Under the pieces are notes generated by a model, which had not been told where the DNA came from, ran no database searches, and saw only the letters and a list, made by a program, of their open reading frames with translations. Positions 44,901-53,337 of a stretch of DNA of 64,000 nt are shown here, in pieces. The stretch is taken from the NCBI RefSeq assembly GCF_000507845.1, contig NZ_KI669454.1, forward strand, positions 1,280,746-1,344,745, in the 5' to 3' direction. The translations under genes were made by a program, and so were the position numbers. Source of the DNA: Helicobacter macacae MIT 99-5501 (lineage in GTDB: Bacteria > Campylobacterota > Campylobacteria > Campylobacterales > Helicobacteraceae). Positions within the stretch are counted from its first letter, which is position 1, and every line of letters starts with the position of its first letter.

Positions 44901-45674
44901 CAGTTTGACAAAATGTCGCAAAGTGTGTGCATTCTCTTTGCGGATTCTAAAGCCCACAAGCAAAAAGCGGTTTTTAGGACAAGTAATTTTGTGCGTCAAA
45001 AAATCCCACACGAGGAATTAGAATTTAGCAATGTAGATGATTTATTGCTTATTGGTGATGAACTTGGCAAGGATTTTTCACAAAGGCATAGAGTGCCAAA
45101 AATCGGTTCTTTGAAGAATCTAGAGCTACTAAAATATCTTAAAAAATTGCCAAACAAACTTGGAAACTTCTTTGGTGGCGATGAGTGCCTATACATACGC
45201 ACAAGCGGTAATTATTGGTATAACGCGTTTTTGGAGATTCCATATCAAAGCACGGAAATAAAGTCTTTTAGCGTGAGTAATAAATATTTTGTGTTTTGTC
45301 TTATCAATTCAAATGTGTATTATTGGTGGCTACGAATCTATGGGGACGGCAGGCATAATAACAAAGACATTATGGATAGTTTCAGGCTACCAAAAATGGA
45401 GCTAATAAACAAATATGATGATTTGTGGAAAGAGCTAGCATTAAGTCATTGGAATAAAATGAAAAGTGTATTTAACACGCAACACAACTTTTTTGCCACT
45501 TCGCAAATCAAAGATAGCGTGGATATTTTGGATTATCACATTTGCCTAAAAGTGCTTGGATTTGATATGAAAACCCTAACATATATTTGCGATTATGACA
45601 GCAATATAAGAGGCGGACTGAAGTGTGATTTTAAGAAATTGGAAAGAAAAATAAAGGACAAAAGGCGTGGCTAA
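41943..45674 (+). CDS. Type IIG (Eco57I-like) restriction-modification protein
   Basis: A 1243-residue fusion enzyme. The N-terminal nuclease part shows the PD-(D/E)XK pattern SAIDLALLQN...VKVIIEAKLPES (about 80-105). A helical region follows, then an N6-adenine methyltransferase with motif I ICDPSVGSGHFLVSA (about 590-605) and motif IV IGNPPYGN (about 900). The C-terminal 330 residues should hold target recognition. One polypeptide would both methylate and cut. From about 44.65 kb the sequence turns more AT-rich, so the recognition domain may have been exchanged. It overlaps the reverse transcriptase gene by eight bases. Confidence 0.9.
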   Translation: MLAFRALKLEEINSIYAQEGLEKNELNTFAKVFGEYHTNAQAKLAQISASTTKYSERNIAGNELARFFDALGFQTQIDQESGAQSVNSAIDLALLQNDSVKVIIEAKLPESISKSKQMFSPQNPNCKALHEAILYYLREVVDKQNFSVETIIITDFTRFFIFGYKEFERLFAKNAKIKDIFAKYKNDTSNFYAKAQGILDLLDDEICGVCVDLSNLAGLTKATSTQSTTPAQSTKNKNPSQNATENTAQSPTQNLATSTMQALTPKGKKSLETLCKIFHKDFLFGEFKQSNPLSPRFYNELLYILGLSEYKRSGKILILPSKESLEGANTLYHLIITQLQATHPSEAQNLDFVMQYIILWLNRILFLKLIEANLVRFNDDKALAFLNKSKLKDYQALSHLFFEILAKEHSKRPKDSPLAYLPHLNSSLFERQPCEEVLEISMLDNSAEFSYYATTQVRKEGKRQAGKVNLLSYIFEFLDAFDFGSGESDTSGYNEGEDSRIIEQKELIKTNVLGLVFEKLNGYKEGSFYTPNFITSYMCRISLEQVILERFNEANPKWNATSLAQLAELIRDERERKDEFKAILRGVRICDPSVGSGHFLVSALCEMIRIYHSLRLSDELNEYELKIDDDEIIIDVAKDKVFDYKKPTKPNDNNQAVQKCLFTLKKSIIQNNLFGVDINPNSVEICKLRLWIELLKNSYYLTQASEGFDEHLPENYHQMQTLPNIDINIKCGNSLISRFSLQDSLRHIPNINKQIKDYQKLVLDYKHSNQSELKASKKDIESKIANLKETFKLTLKDPKTKASLEKAIKNHIRDFGMFMLDDESLLDGIGGYTGNLFDDKNLSDEEQKQAAASYANIKYLRHKLDSALSGEEYKNAFEWRFEFPEVLDSNGDFMGFDLIIGNPPYGNLNKLIQKQIIESAFPHSYFGEISSNFAELAHTLIKQRARFSFVTSYALLFSLAQSGLRNLLHSNYKYIQISSYDRDGSPQFDKMSQSVCILFADSKAHKQKAVFRTSNFVRQKIPHEELEFSNVDDLLLIGDELGKDFSQRHRVPKIGSLKNLELLKYLKKLPNKLGNFFGGDECLYIRTSGNYWYNAFLEIPYQSTEIKSFSVSNKYFVFCLINSNVYYWWLRIYGDGRHNNKDIMDSFRLPKMELINKYDDLWKELALSHWNKMKSVFNTQHNFFATSQIKDSVDILDYHICLKVLGFDMKTLTYICDYDSNIRGGLKCDFKKLERKIKDKRRG

Positions 45675-47259
45675 CCAAAGAAAAAATATTTTGCAACTTA
45701 ATTGTAAAGAAGCTAAAAACTTTTTCTTGGAGGAAAAAAGCTATTGCAACTTTGATTTACCACCATACATAAATTTTGAACCCTTACTTAAAGCCATAGA
45801 TGATAAAATTGAAAATAAACAAGATATTACTTTTAAAGCAATAGGTGGCACTAAGTCAAAAAATTTTGACAATGTTAATTATAAATTGTTTAATAATAAA
45901 AATGGGCGATACGATTGGCGTCCATTTGAACTAATAAATCCATTCATATATGTGTATCTTGTGCGAGAAATCACAAAGCAAAAAAATTGGGATTTTATAC
46001 AAAATAATTTCAAAAAACTAAACAAAAATAATTTTATAAAATCTCATAGTATTCCTATTAAGTCACAAACTAACAGACCAAATAAAGCAGAACAAATTTT
46101 GGAATGGTGGGAAAAAATAGAGCAAGAATCTATAAAATATAGCCTAGAATTTGACTATTTATTTGATACCGATATAACAAATTTTTACCCCTCAATCTAT
46201 ACGCACTCCATTGCTTGGGCTTTGCATACAAAGAAAGTAGCAAAAGAAAATAGAGGACATAATGATGATTTGTTGGGCAATAAAATAGATGAGTATATTA
46301 GAAATATGTGCTACGGACAAACAAACGGCATTCCGCAAGGTTCTAATCTAATGGATTTTATTGCTGAAATAGTTTTAGTTTATATTGATAGTCTTTTGAG
46401 TAAAATTTTGCAAAAAAATAAAATTGACAAGAAAGATTTTAGAATAATTCGTTATAGAGATGACTATAAAATATTTGTCAATAATCCACAAATTGCGGAC
46501 TTTATACTTAAAAACCTATCTAAAATTCTTGCAAAAACAGGGCTTAAATTAAATCCAAACAAAACAACAGCTTCACAAAATGTTATTCAAGGCTCTATTA
46601 AAAAAGATAAGATTGAATGGCTCTTTCTAGAATCAAACCTAAGAGGACAGACCACACTACAAAAACAACTTATTATGTTTCATAGATTTGCATTAGAGCA
46701 CCAAAATAGTGGCACACTAAATAAAGTTTTACAAATACTTTTAAGTGATTTGCATAAATCTAAACAAAAAGATAAAAAGGTAGCTACAAACAAACTTTTT
46801 AAAACACGATTAGGCAAAGACACCTATGTTCTAATCGCCATTTTAGTGGATATTGCTTCACTTAATCCAAAAATATACCCTATTACTATGTCAATTTTAG
46901 GTTTTTTATTTGACAAAATTAAAAACAAGAAATTTATTGATAACACAATCCAAAGACTTAAAAGAATCAACAATAACGCTTATATGCAAATTTGGCTTCA
47001 AAGAGCCGTTATTAAATTGAACATTTCTAGCGAAAATTTTTTTGATGAACAAATATGTAAAGAGGTTGATTACATAAATTCACTCCCTAAAAATAAAAAA
47101 CATCAAGTAGAATTATGGAATGTTAATTGGCTAAGTTGTAATGAGTTAAAAAATTTAATTAAAAAATATCCAATAATAGACAAATCAAAAATTGATAACC
47201 TAGAAAAATATACAAAACCAGACGAGATTAACCTATTTGGATACAATAAAATATCTTAA
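45667..47259 (+). CDS. Reverse transcriptase of a defence-associated type
   Basis: A 530-residue protein. The RT core is at about 160-310: motif A DTDITNFYPSIYTHSIAWAL (acid pair Asp167/Asp169), GQTNGIPQGS (motif B), and the catalytic box YRDD (263-266) in place of the common YADD, then GLKLNPNKT. The C-terminal 200 residues are helical and unrecognised. It has no maturase, endonuclease or integrase domain, so it is not a group II intron RT. YTHSI-type cores like this are found among the unknown-group/DRT/Abi antiviral RTs (recollection). The strong AT bias and the overlap with the type IIG gene suggest it arrived with a defence cassette. Confidence 0.85.
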   Translation: MANQRKNILQLNCKEAKNFFLEEKSYCNFDLPPYINFEPLLKAIDDKIENKQDITFKAIGGTKSKNFDNVNYKLFNNKNGRYDWRPFELINPFIYVYLVREITKQKNWDFIQNNFKKLNKNNFIKSHSIPIKSQTNRPNKAEQILEWWEKIEQESIKYSLEFDYLFDTDITNFYPSIYTHSIAWALHTKKVAKENRGHNDDLLGNKIDEYIRNMCYGQTNGIPQGSNLMDFIAEIVLVYIDSLLSKILQKNKIDKKDFRIIRYRDDYKIFVNNPQIADFILKNLSKILAKTGLKLNPNKTTASQNVIQGSIKKDKIEWLFLESNLRGQTTLQKQLIMFHRFALEHQNSGTLNKVLQILLSDLHKSKQKDKKVATNKLFKTRLGKDTYVLIAILVDIASLNPKIYPITMSILGFLFDKIKNKKFIDNTIQRLKRINNNAYMQIWLQRAVIKLNISSENFFDEQICKEVDYINSLPKNKKHQVELWNVNWLSCNELKNLIKKYPIIDKSKIDNLEKYTKPDEINLFGYNKIS

Positions 47260-47366
47260 AAACATATCAAACAAAACCAACAAAAAAAGCCCAAAAATGT
47301 ATTACAACCCGCCACATTACCCTAGAATTTTGGTAAAATCCTAACAAACCAACAGAAATGGAGTAG

Positions 47367-48497
47367 TTGAGTATGACACCAAGCGCAAGCGTCATTACCC
47401 AAGCACTAGAAAGAAACAATCTTTCACTAGAACATATAGCTAATTCTGTTTTTGGCAGTGGGGCAAGGGATTTTATCGCCTTTGTAAAAAATCCTAATAA
47501 CTCAACACTTAATATCAAATATAGAGATTTGTCTAAAATAGCAAGCAAATTACAAATTCCTTTTGGCTATCTTTTTTTGGAAAAACTACCGCAAGAGAAT
47601 ATCAAAATACCTGAATTGCGCAGAAAAAACTTAAATTTGCCTATATCAAATACCTTAAAAGAAAGTGTAAAAAATAGTGAATATAAACAACTATGGTATA
47701 GAGATTACCTTATTTCAGTGGGTGAGAAAGAAAACTTTACGCAAAAATACAATAACAAAAACGATATTGTTGAATCCATAAAAAGGCTCGTTTCGTTTGA
47801 ATCCTTGCCAAAAGACCCCTATAAGGCTATGCAAAAACTTATAGACAGGCTACAAAATAATAATTTTTTGATTTTTATTGCAAGTAGCATAGATAGAAAA
47901 AAGGGCACAAAAATAGAAATAGAGGATTGTAGGGGATATTGTTTGTATGACAGCTACACACCTGTAATATTTCTAAACAACGCTGACTCATATCGTGGTA
48001 AAATTTTCACTATTCTGCACGAACTAGCCCACATTTTATGTGGGGAGAATGGAATTACAACCAATGATAACCAACATTCAAAAATAGAAAAATTTTGCAA
48101 TGAAATTGCTAGCGAAATTTTGATTCCAAAGAAGTTTATCTTAGAAAAATGGGATAAAAATTTGAAAATAAATGAAAATGCAGAATTTATAGAAAAAGAG
48201 TGCTTAGCAAGCAAGGAGGCAATCGCTACAAAAGCGATAAATTTAAAAATTATTTCTAAGAAAGATTACGATAAATACAGAGAATATCTAACAAATCTAC
48301 CTAAGAAAAAGTTTTTTGCCCGCAACGATAAGCATAAAACCCCTAGAAGAATTATCAAGGAAAATAGTGCAAATTTTACAAGGGCGATTGTAACTCAAAC
48401 ATTAAACAACAATTTAGACTTTAATACTGCTATGGACTATCTGGGGATAAAAGAAATGAAACATTTTGACAACATAAGAAAAGAGCTAAAAATATGA
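47367..48497 (+). CDS. ImmA/IrrE-family metallopeptidase with HTH N-terminus
   Basis: A 376-residue protein. Residues 1-75 are Xre-like (VITQALERNNLSLEHIANSVF, then LSKIASKLQIPFGYLF). The zinc protease motif HELAH is near 217-221 (FTILHELAHILCGE) with a downstream Glu in CNEIASEILIP. Such proteins act as antitoxins or as proteases that cleave a repressor. It overlaps the PIN-like gene by four bases (ATGA), the standard layout of ImmA/IrrE plus DUF4411 toxin-antitoxin pairs. The operon is AT-rich like the RT gene before it. Confidence 0.87.
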   Translation: MSMTPSASVITQALERNNLSLEHIANSVFGSGARDFIAFVKNPNNSTLNIKYRDLSKIASKLQIPFGYLFLEKLPQENIKIPELRRKNLNLPISNTLKESVKNSEYKQLWYRDYLISVGEKENFTQKYNNKNDIVESIKRLVSFESLPKDPYKAMQKLIDRLQNNNFLIFIASSIDRKKGTKIEIEDCRGYCLYDSYTPVIFLNNADSYRGKIFTILHELAHILCGENGITTNDNQHSKIEKFCNEIASEILIPKKFILEKWDKNLKINENAEFIEKECLASKEAIATKAINLKIISKKDYDKYREYLTNLPKKKFFARNDKHKTPRRIIKENSANFTRAIVTQTLNNNLDFNTAMDYLGIKEMKHFDNIRKELKI

Positions 48498-49030
48498 AAA
48501 AATATTTATTTGATACAAATTTCTTTTTAGATTCAGACTTGCGGTATTATAATCATACATTTTTTGCTGAATTTTGGAACTTGATGCAATATTTAAGCAA
48601 AAAAGATTCTTTTAGAAGCATTAGAAAAGTAAAGAAAGAACTAATGGCGAAAGAGGATTGGGTTAGCAAGTTTATAAAAAACTTACCACAAAAATTCTTT
48701 ATTGATGAAACAAAATATATGGAATCCTATATAGAAGTTATCAAGCATTCACAAAATCTTAGTGTTAATAATTTAGCAAAAGAAAAATTTGCTGATGAGA
48801 ATAAGGCAGATGCTTGGCTTGTGGCTGTTGCTTTGAAAAATAAATACACGATAATAAGCAATGAAAAATTTATAGATAACAAGGAAAGAAAACATATAAA
48901 AATCCCTAGAATCTGCAAAGAATTAAAAATAGAATGTATGGATATTTTTAATTTTATAGCCGAAAACAAGTTTGAATTTAGCGTTAAAAAACCTAAAATA
49001 CTACAAGAAGTTTTATTTGATACTGATTGA
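48494..49030 (+). CDS. PIN-like toxin (DUF4411 family)
   Basis: A 178-residue protein that starts with the PIN signature KKYLFDTNFFLDSD. It has the second acidic cluster DENKADAWLVAVAL near 98-111 and a third in TIISNEKFIDNKERKHIKIPRIC. This matches DUF4411, PIN-type RNases that pair with ImmA/IrrE-HTH antitoxins, as here. It should cut RNA when free of its partner. ATG overlaps the partner stop. Confidence 0.85.
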   Translation: MKKYLFDTNFFLDSDLRYYNHTFFAEFWNLMQYLSKKDSFRSIRKVKKELMAKEDWVSKFIKNLPQKFFIDETKYMESYIEVIKHSQNLSVNNLAKEKFADENKADAWLVAVALKNKYTIISNEKFIDNKERKHIKIPRICKELKIECMDIFNFIAENKFEFSVKKPKILQEVLFDTD

Positions 49031-49343
49031 TACTCTGCGCTTTGTCATACCAACTCACACGCCCTTACACCTTTTATCATATTGACTGACACGCTTTTAC
49101 CCCACATAGAAAGCGTTGTAAGCAAGCCTTTTTGTCATACTTAAGCGCAAGCGAAGTATCTCATCAAATCATCGCAGAGATTTTTCGCATTCTTACAAAT
49201 ATTCAAAATGACAAGATAGGGAAATCTATAACAAAAGTGCGGAATACAAAAATAACGAAACACACAATACAATAGAGAAATTTCACTCCGCTCAACATAG
49301 CAAAAACTCCCACCAAACAAACCCCCAATCGTGGAATAAAATT
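49031..49343. repeat. 313-bp gap with REP-like hairpins
   Basis: No gene is seen. Two imperfect palindromes stand out: ACGCTTT (49091-49097) with AAAGCGT (49110-49116), and ATACTT (49137-49142) with AAGTAT (49154-49159) around a CGC/GCG stem. The second begins with TTGTCATACTTAAGCGCAAG. It recalls short dispersed intergenic elements of Helicobacter, but only one copy is in this window. An extended -10 TGCTACAAT sits at the right end, just past the gap. Confidence 0.4.
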
Positions 49344-49418
49344 ATGCTACAATACGCGAAGTTTAATGGCAAGATAACTACACAAATCACGCAAAAATAT
49401 ACAAATATAAGGATTTTT

Positions 49419-50075
49419 TTGCAGGCACAAAAATTTATCAAACTTTTTTCACAAGCAAGGCTAAATGGTTATACTAGCCCACAAGAACACGAGGAAAATC
49501 TCGCTCTAATTGGCACAATATCACGCAAAATAGGTATTTTAGAAATCATATTGCGCAATAGCATTGATGAGATTATGCAAGCACAAAATCCAAAATGGCT
49601 ACAATCTCTGCCACAAGATTTTGAGCTAAAAAAGGATAAAAACGAGCAAAATCCAACGCGCGATAAAATCATTTCTATGCAAAGTTTGGGTTTTTGGGTG
49701 CGAGTGGTAGAGCACTATAAAATCCACAATCAAGTATTTGGCAAGGATTTTTTGGATAATTTAGATTTGAAAAAATATTGTGCGAAAAATCCGCACCATT
49801 TTTACAGCACAAGCATAATGCGTCATCACAAAGTAAGTGCGATTATCCAACTTTTTAGACTTATTAGAAACCGCGCTTTTCACTTTGAAAATCTCTACAA
49901 AATTACGCAAAATGGTTATCCTAGACTAAATGTAAAAATACAAAACAAACACAAAGAAAAGGCATACATAGCCATAAAACCAAGTAAAATCACGGTGTTT
50001 CTTGATGATTTAATCACAAATTTTGATAAAGATTTGATAACTTACGCACGCTATAACGAGAATATAAAAAACTAA
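49419..50075 (+). CDS. Abi-like abortive infection protein with HEPN motif
   Basis: A helical protein of about 218 residues (from TTG 49419, AAGGA upstream) or 243 residues (from ATG 49344). The upstream ATG overlaps an extended -10 element (TGCTACAAT at 49345-49353), so the downstream start is preferred. The sequence has the Abi_2/AbiD-F pattern: GTISRKIGILEIILRNSIDEIM, MQSLGFWVRVVEHY, then LFRLIRNRAFHFENLYK, where RNRAFH fits the HEPN RNase motif Rx4H. It would act as an RNase triggered by phage infection. It ends the defence island. Confidence 0.78.
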   Translation: MQAQKFIKLFSQARLNGYTSPQEHEENLALIGTISRKIGILEIILRNSIDEIMQAQNPKWLQSLPQDFELKKDKNEQNPTRDKIISMQSLGFWVRVVEHYKIHNQVFGKDFLDNLDLKKYCAKNPHHFYSTSIMRHHKVSAIIQLFRLIRNRAFHFENLYKITQNGYPRLNVKIQNKHKEKAYIAIKPSKITVFLDDLITNFDKDLITYARYNENIKN

Positions 50076-50348
50076 GAAGCTAAATAGGATTGAATAGAAG
50101 TGGGGACAAGTGCCCCCTAGAAAACAAGCGGATTATAACACAAAAAACACTTGGTAAAAAGAAAAAGTCCATATTTTTGTTAAAAATATTCAATATTTTT
50201 ACTCGCATAGTGAGTTATTCTAGCCACTAAACAAACGCCTTTTTTAAAATTTAAATTCTAGAAAAACCAAAAATCCGCAAACATAAATCCGCGCCAAAAA
50301 CTTGCGCTAAGTCTAAAACCACCAAACAAAAATCCGCACAAAACCCCC

Positions 50349-51776
50349 TTACAAAAACCACCGCCAATACAGCATTGCAAAGGCAATCAGTAGCACGATA
50401 CCCACCCCGCTTAGCACGATACCGAAGCGAAACATATCCCAGATTTTTATCCCACCCTTGCTAAAAACAATCGCATTTGGCGGTGTAGAGATAGGAAACA
50501 TAAAGCTAAAGCCCACGCAAATCGTGGCGATAAGCATCACAAGGCTTTGCATTTGCGCGTCCAAAAACCCCTTCGTGCTCGCAAAAATGATAGAGAGCAA
50601 AATCGCAATGAGTGCCGTAGAGCTAATAAACATACTTAGCACGAGCACGAGCAAGCACAAAAGCAGGATAAACACGAGGATTGGCAGGCTTGAGAGATAG
50701 CTAAAAATCGGTGCAAACGCGCTGCCTAAGTGCATTTCAGAAATCGCCATAGCCACGCAAAACCCCGCACCAAACAAAAAGTTAATCTCATAGGGAATCT
50801 GTTTAGAATCTTCCCACTGCAAAAATCCAACCTTTGGCACAAACATAAGCAAGCCAAAAAAGAGCAACACGACATTTTCATTTAGCCCTAGCCCGTCATA
50901 AAAAGGCTTTATAGGGGAATTTAGCAACAGCAAAATAAGCAAAAACGCAAGCATAACAAGCAACCGCTTATGCGCGAAACTTACCCCGATTTCTTTAAAC
51001 ACCTCGATTTGAAGTGTCTCATTTGGCAAGCCAAAAGAGAGGACTTTCACCATTGCATAAAGCATACAAATCGTAAGCGGGAGCATCATCATAATCCAAG
51101 TCATAAAGCCAATCCCCTCAAATCCCACAGTCTCCAAAAACCCGATAAATATGAGGTTTGGCGGTGTGCCAATAGGCGTGGTAATCCCGCTAATGCTCGC
51201 TCCAAACGCCACACTAAGCAAAAATCGCGTCTTTAGCACGACATCTTTTGACACAGATAACGCCACAGGGATAAGCAGCAGGGCGACTGTGGAGTTTGAG
51301 AGCGCACTACCAAGTGCGACACTTGCCACGCCAAGCGCGGTTATTACGCCTTTTGGTGTGGGTGGGAAGTGGCTTAAGAATGCTTTTGCGATTATGCGGT
51401 GAAGCCCGATTTTTTCCACCGCAGTGGCGAGCATAAACCCGCCCAAAAACAAAAAAATGATAGGATTTGCGTAATTGCTCGTAGCGGATTTTACATCGAG
51501 GATTCCAAAAGCGGGGAAAAGCACGATAGGCAGGAGCGAGACAATGCCAAGTGGCAGGGCTTGGTTTGTCCAAAGAATGATAAGCAAGCAAAGAATCCCC
51601 ATAAACGCGCCCACCTGCGCACTCGCATCAAAATAATAAATGCTAATAAGCGCACTTATAATCGCACAAAGCAGGGCAAAAATAAGCCCAAGCGAGATAG
51701 CAAACGCACCTTTGAGGGCGAACTTCGCGCTATGCTCCAAATGCGTGTGTCTTTTTGAGTGCCACCTAAAGTGCAT
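50349..51776 (-). CDS. DASS/SLC13 family anion symporter
   Basis: A 475-residue membrane protein of about 12 helices with the family motifs SALSNSTVALLLIPVAL (the SNT signature) and GISGITTPIGTPPNLIFIG, plus FMFPISTPPNAIVFSKG near the end. The repeated TPPNxI is the dicarboxylate/sulfate binding motif. It imports a dicarboxylate such as succinate, citrate or malate, or sulfate; the exact substrate is not readable. AAGGAG precedes the ATG. It lies 12 bases downstream of the Bcr-like gene, so they share an operon. Confidence 0.9.
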   Translation of the reverse strand: MHFRWHSKRHTHLEHSAKFALKGAFAISLGLIFALLCAIISALISIYYFDASAQVGAFMGILCLLIILWTNQALPLGIVSLLPIVLFPAFGILDVKSATSNYANPIIFLFLGGFMLATAVEKIGLHRIIAKAFLSHFPPTPKGVITALGVASVALGSALSNSTVALLLIPVALSVSKDVVLKTRFLLSVAFGASISGITTPIGTPPNLIFIGFLETVGFEGIGFMTWIMMMLPLTICMLYAMVKVLSFGLPNETLQIEVFKEIGVSFAHKRLLVMLAFLLILLLLNSPIKPFYDGLGLNENVVLLFFGLLMFVPKVGFLQWEDSKQIPYEINFLFGAGFCVAMAISEMHLGSAFAPIFSYLSSLPILVFILLLCLLVLVLSMFISSTALIAILLSIIFASTKGFLDAQMQSLVMLIATICVGFSFMFPISTPPNAIVFSKGGIKIWDMFRFGIVLSGVGIVLLIAFAMLYWRWFL

Positions 51777-51788
51777 ACTACTCCTTTC

Positions 51789-53003
51789 TTAAGGACGAGA
51801 TTTTATAAATTTTGTGAGAATTCCACAAATTGCCAAAAGGATTGCAGAGCCTGCCATTACCGCGCTTGTGCATATAAAAATATCTCCAAGCCCTGTAAGT
51901 GGCGATACAATCCCACCAAAAGCAAAAAGTGAAAATCCAAGAACCGCAGAGGCGTTGCCCGCGTTTTTGCGCTCCATTTCCATTGCTAGCGCGGTGGCTG
52001 AAGGCAAAATCATACCTAGAAAAATAAGCGTGAGCACGACACTTGATTCTAAAATCCACATATTGCCGTGCCAAAGCACGATTGCGCTTGTGGTAAGTCC
52101 TAGCACAAAAAACCCCATAATGCCGACTTTTAATGCCTTGCGCTCGCTTTTAAATAATGGCGTAACACTCGCGCCAATGGTAATCCCTAACGCCGCAGCA
52201 CCAAAGCAAAATCCATATTGCAATTCGCTTAGCCCAAAATGCCCCTCAAAAATAAAAGAACTCGAGGAAATAAAACTAAACATAAACCCCATAGCAACGG
52301 CATTTATCGCCGTATAGAGCATAAAAGCGCGATTTTTTGCTATAGATAAAAATGAGAAGCTCTCATAGATTTTGCCCTTTAGGCGGTTTTGTGATGGCAG
52401 GCTTTCGCGGAAGAAAAATACAGCGATTAAAAGTGCCAAACCAATGCCAAATAACGCCACAAAAATTCCGCGCCAATCGGTGAATTCAAGCATTATCCCA
52501 CCAAGCACAGGGGCGCAAATAGGCGCAAGCCCGTGTATTGCACCAAGCATTGCGTAAAACTTCGCTAATTCCTCCCCAGCGAATAAATCCGCCACCACAG
52601 AGCGCGAAATCACTACACCACCGCTTGCAGAGATTCCCTGTAACAAGCGAAACCCGACAAAAGAGCCAATATCCCAACTAAAAATACACGCAACCGTGCT
52701 TAGCACAAACAAAACGAGTGAGATAACAAGCACGCGTTTGCGCCCATACATATCACTTAGCGGACCCATAACAAGCTGCCCTAGCCCTAGCCCCAAAAGC
52801 GAGCAAGTGATAGAGAGCTGGACATAGGTTTTGCTTGAGTGAAAAAGCTCTTGAATCTTTGGCAAAGCGGGCAGGTAAAAATCCGTAATAAAAGGACCAA
52901 AGGCACTTAAACACGCAAGCACGATGAGTAAATAGGCTTTAGAATTGCGTGCAAGTGTGGCTTGGCTAGAATCTGCATTCATATTTGGAGGTGTGTTTGG
53001 CAT
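51789..53003 (-). CDS. Bcr/CflA-type MFS drug exporter
   Basis: A 404-residue MFS protein with 12 helices and the Bcr/CflA hallmarks: GPFITDFYLPALPKIQELF after the first helix, GPLSDMYGRKRVLV in loop 2-3 and RLLQGISASGGVVISRSVVADLF around helix 5. It should export drugs such as bicyclomycin or chloramphenicol with proton exchange. ATG 53003 is chosen since AAAGGA is nine bases upstream. The longer frame to 53093 adds a Lys-rich stretch without a site. Confidence 0.9.
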   Translation of the reverse strand: MPNTPPNMNADSSQATLARNSKAYLLIVLACLSAFGPFITDFYLPALPKIQELFHSSKTYVQLSITCSLLGLGLGQLVMGPLSDMYGRKRVLVISLVLFVLSTVACIFSWDIGSFVGFRLLQGISASGGVVISRSVVADLFAGEELAKFYAMLGAIHGLAPICAPVLGGIMLEFTDWRGIFVALFGIGLALLIAVFFFRESLPSQNRLKGKIYESFSFLSIAKNRAFMLYTAINAVAMGFMFSFISSSSFIFEGHFGLSELQYGFCFGAAALGITIGASVTPLFKSERKALKVGIMGFFVLGLTTSAIVLWHGNMWILESSVVLTLIFLGMILPSATALAMEMERKNAGNASAVLGFSLFAFGGIVSPLTGLGDIFICTSAVMAGSAILLAICGILTKFIKSRP

Positions 53004-53337
53004 TGTGTTTCCTTTATTACTTTTAATCTTTTTGTGGTTTTTTTTGAATCGTTTGAAGTTTTTGTATTTTTTGCCACATTTTTTTTTAACCAAAATAAAA
53101 GCCTATAAAGTGGAATTATACCAATTTTTTGGATTCTTGCCAAAATCTAGCAAAATCTCCAACTATATGTAGCACTTGTAGTGCTGTGGTGCTAAAAAAA
53201 TATAAAATCTAGCATTTTTAACCAAAATGTAAGGCTTAAGCGATATAATTATGCGAAATTTTATACAAGCAACAAAATTCACACAAATACATTTTTGAGA
53301 CAAAAAATAGTTAAAGATGAGATAAAAAAGGAAATAA

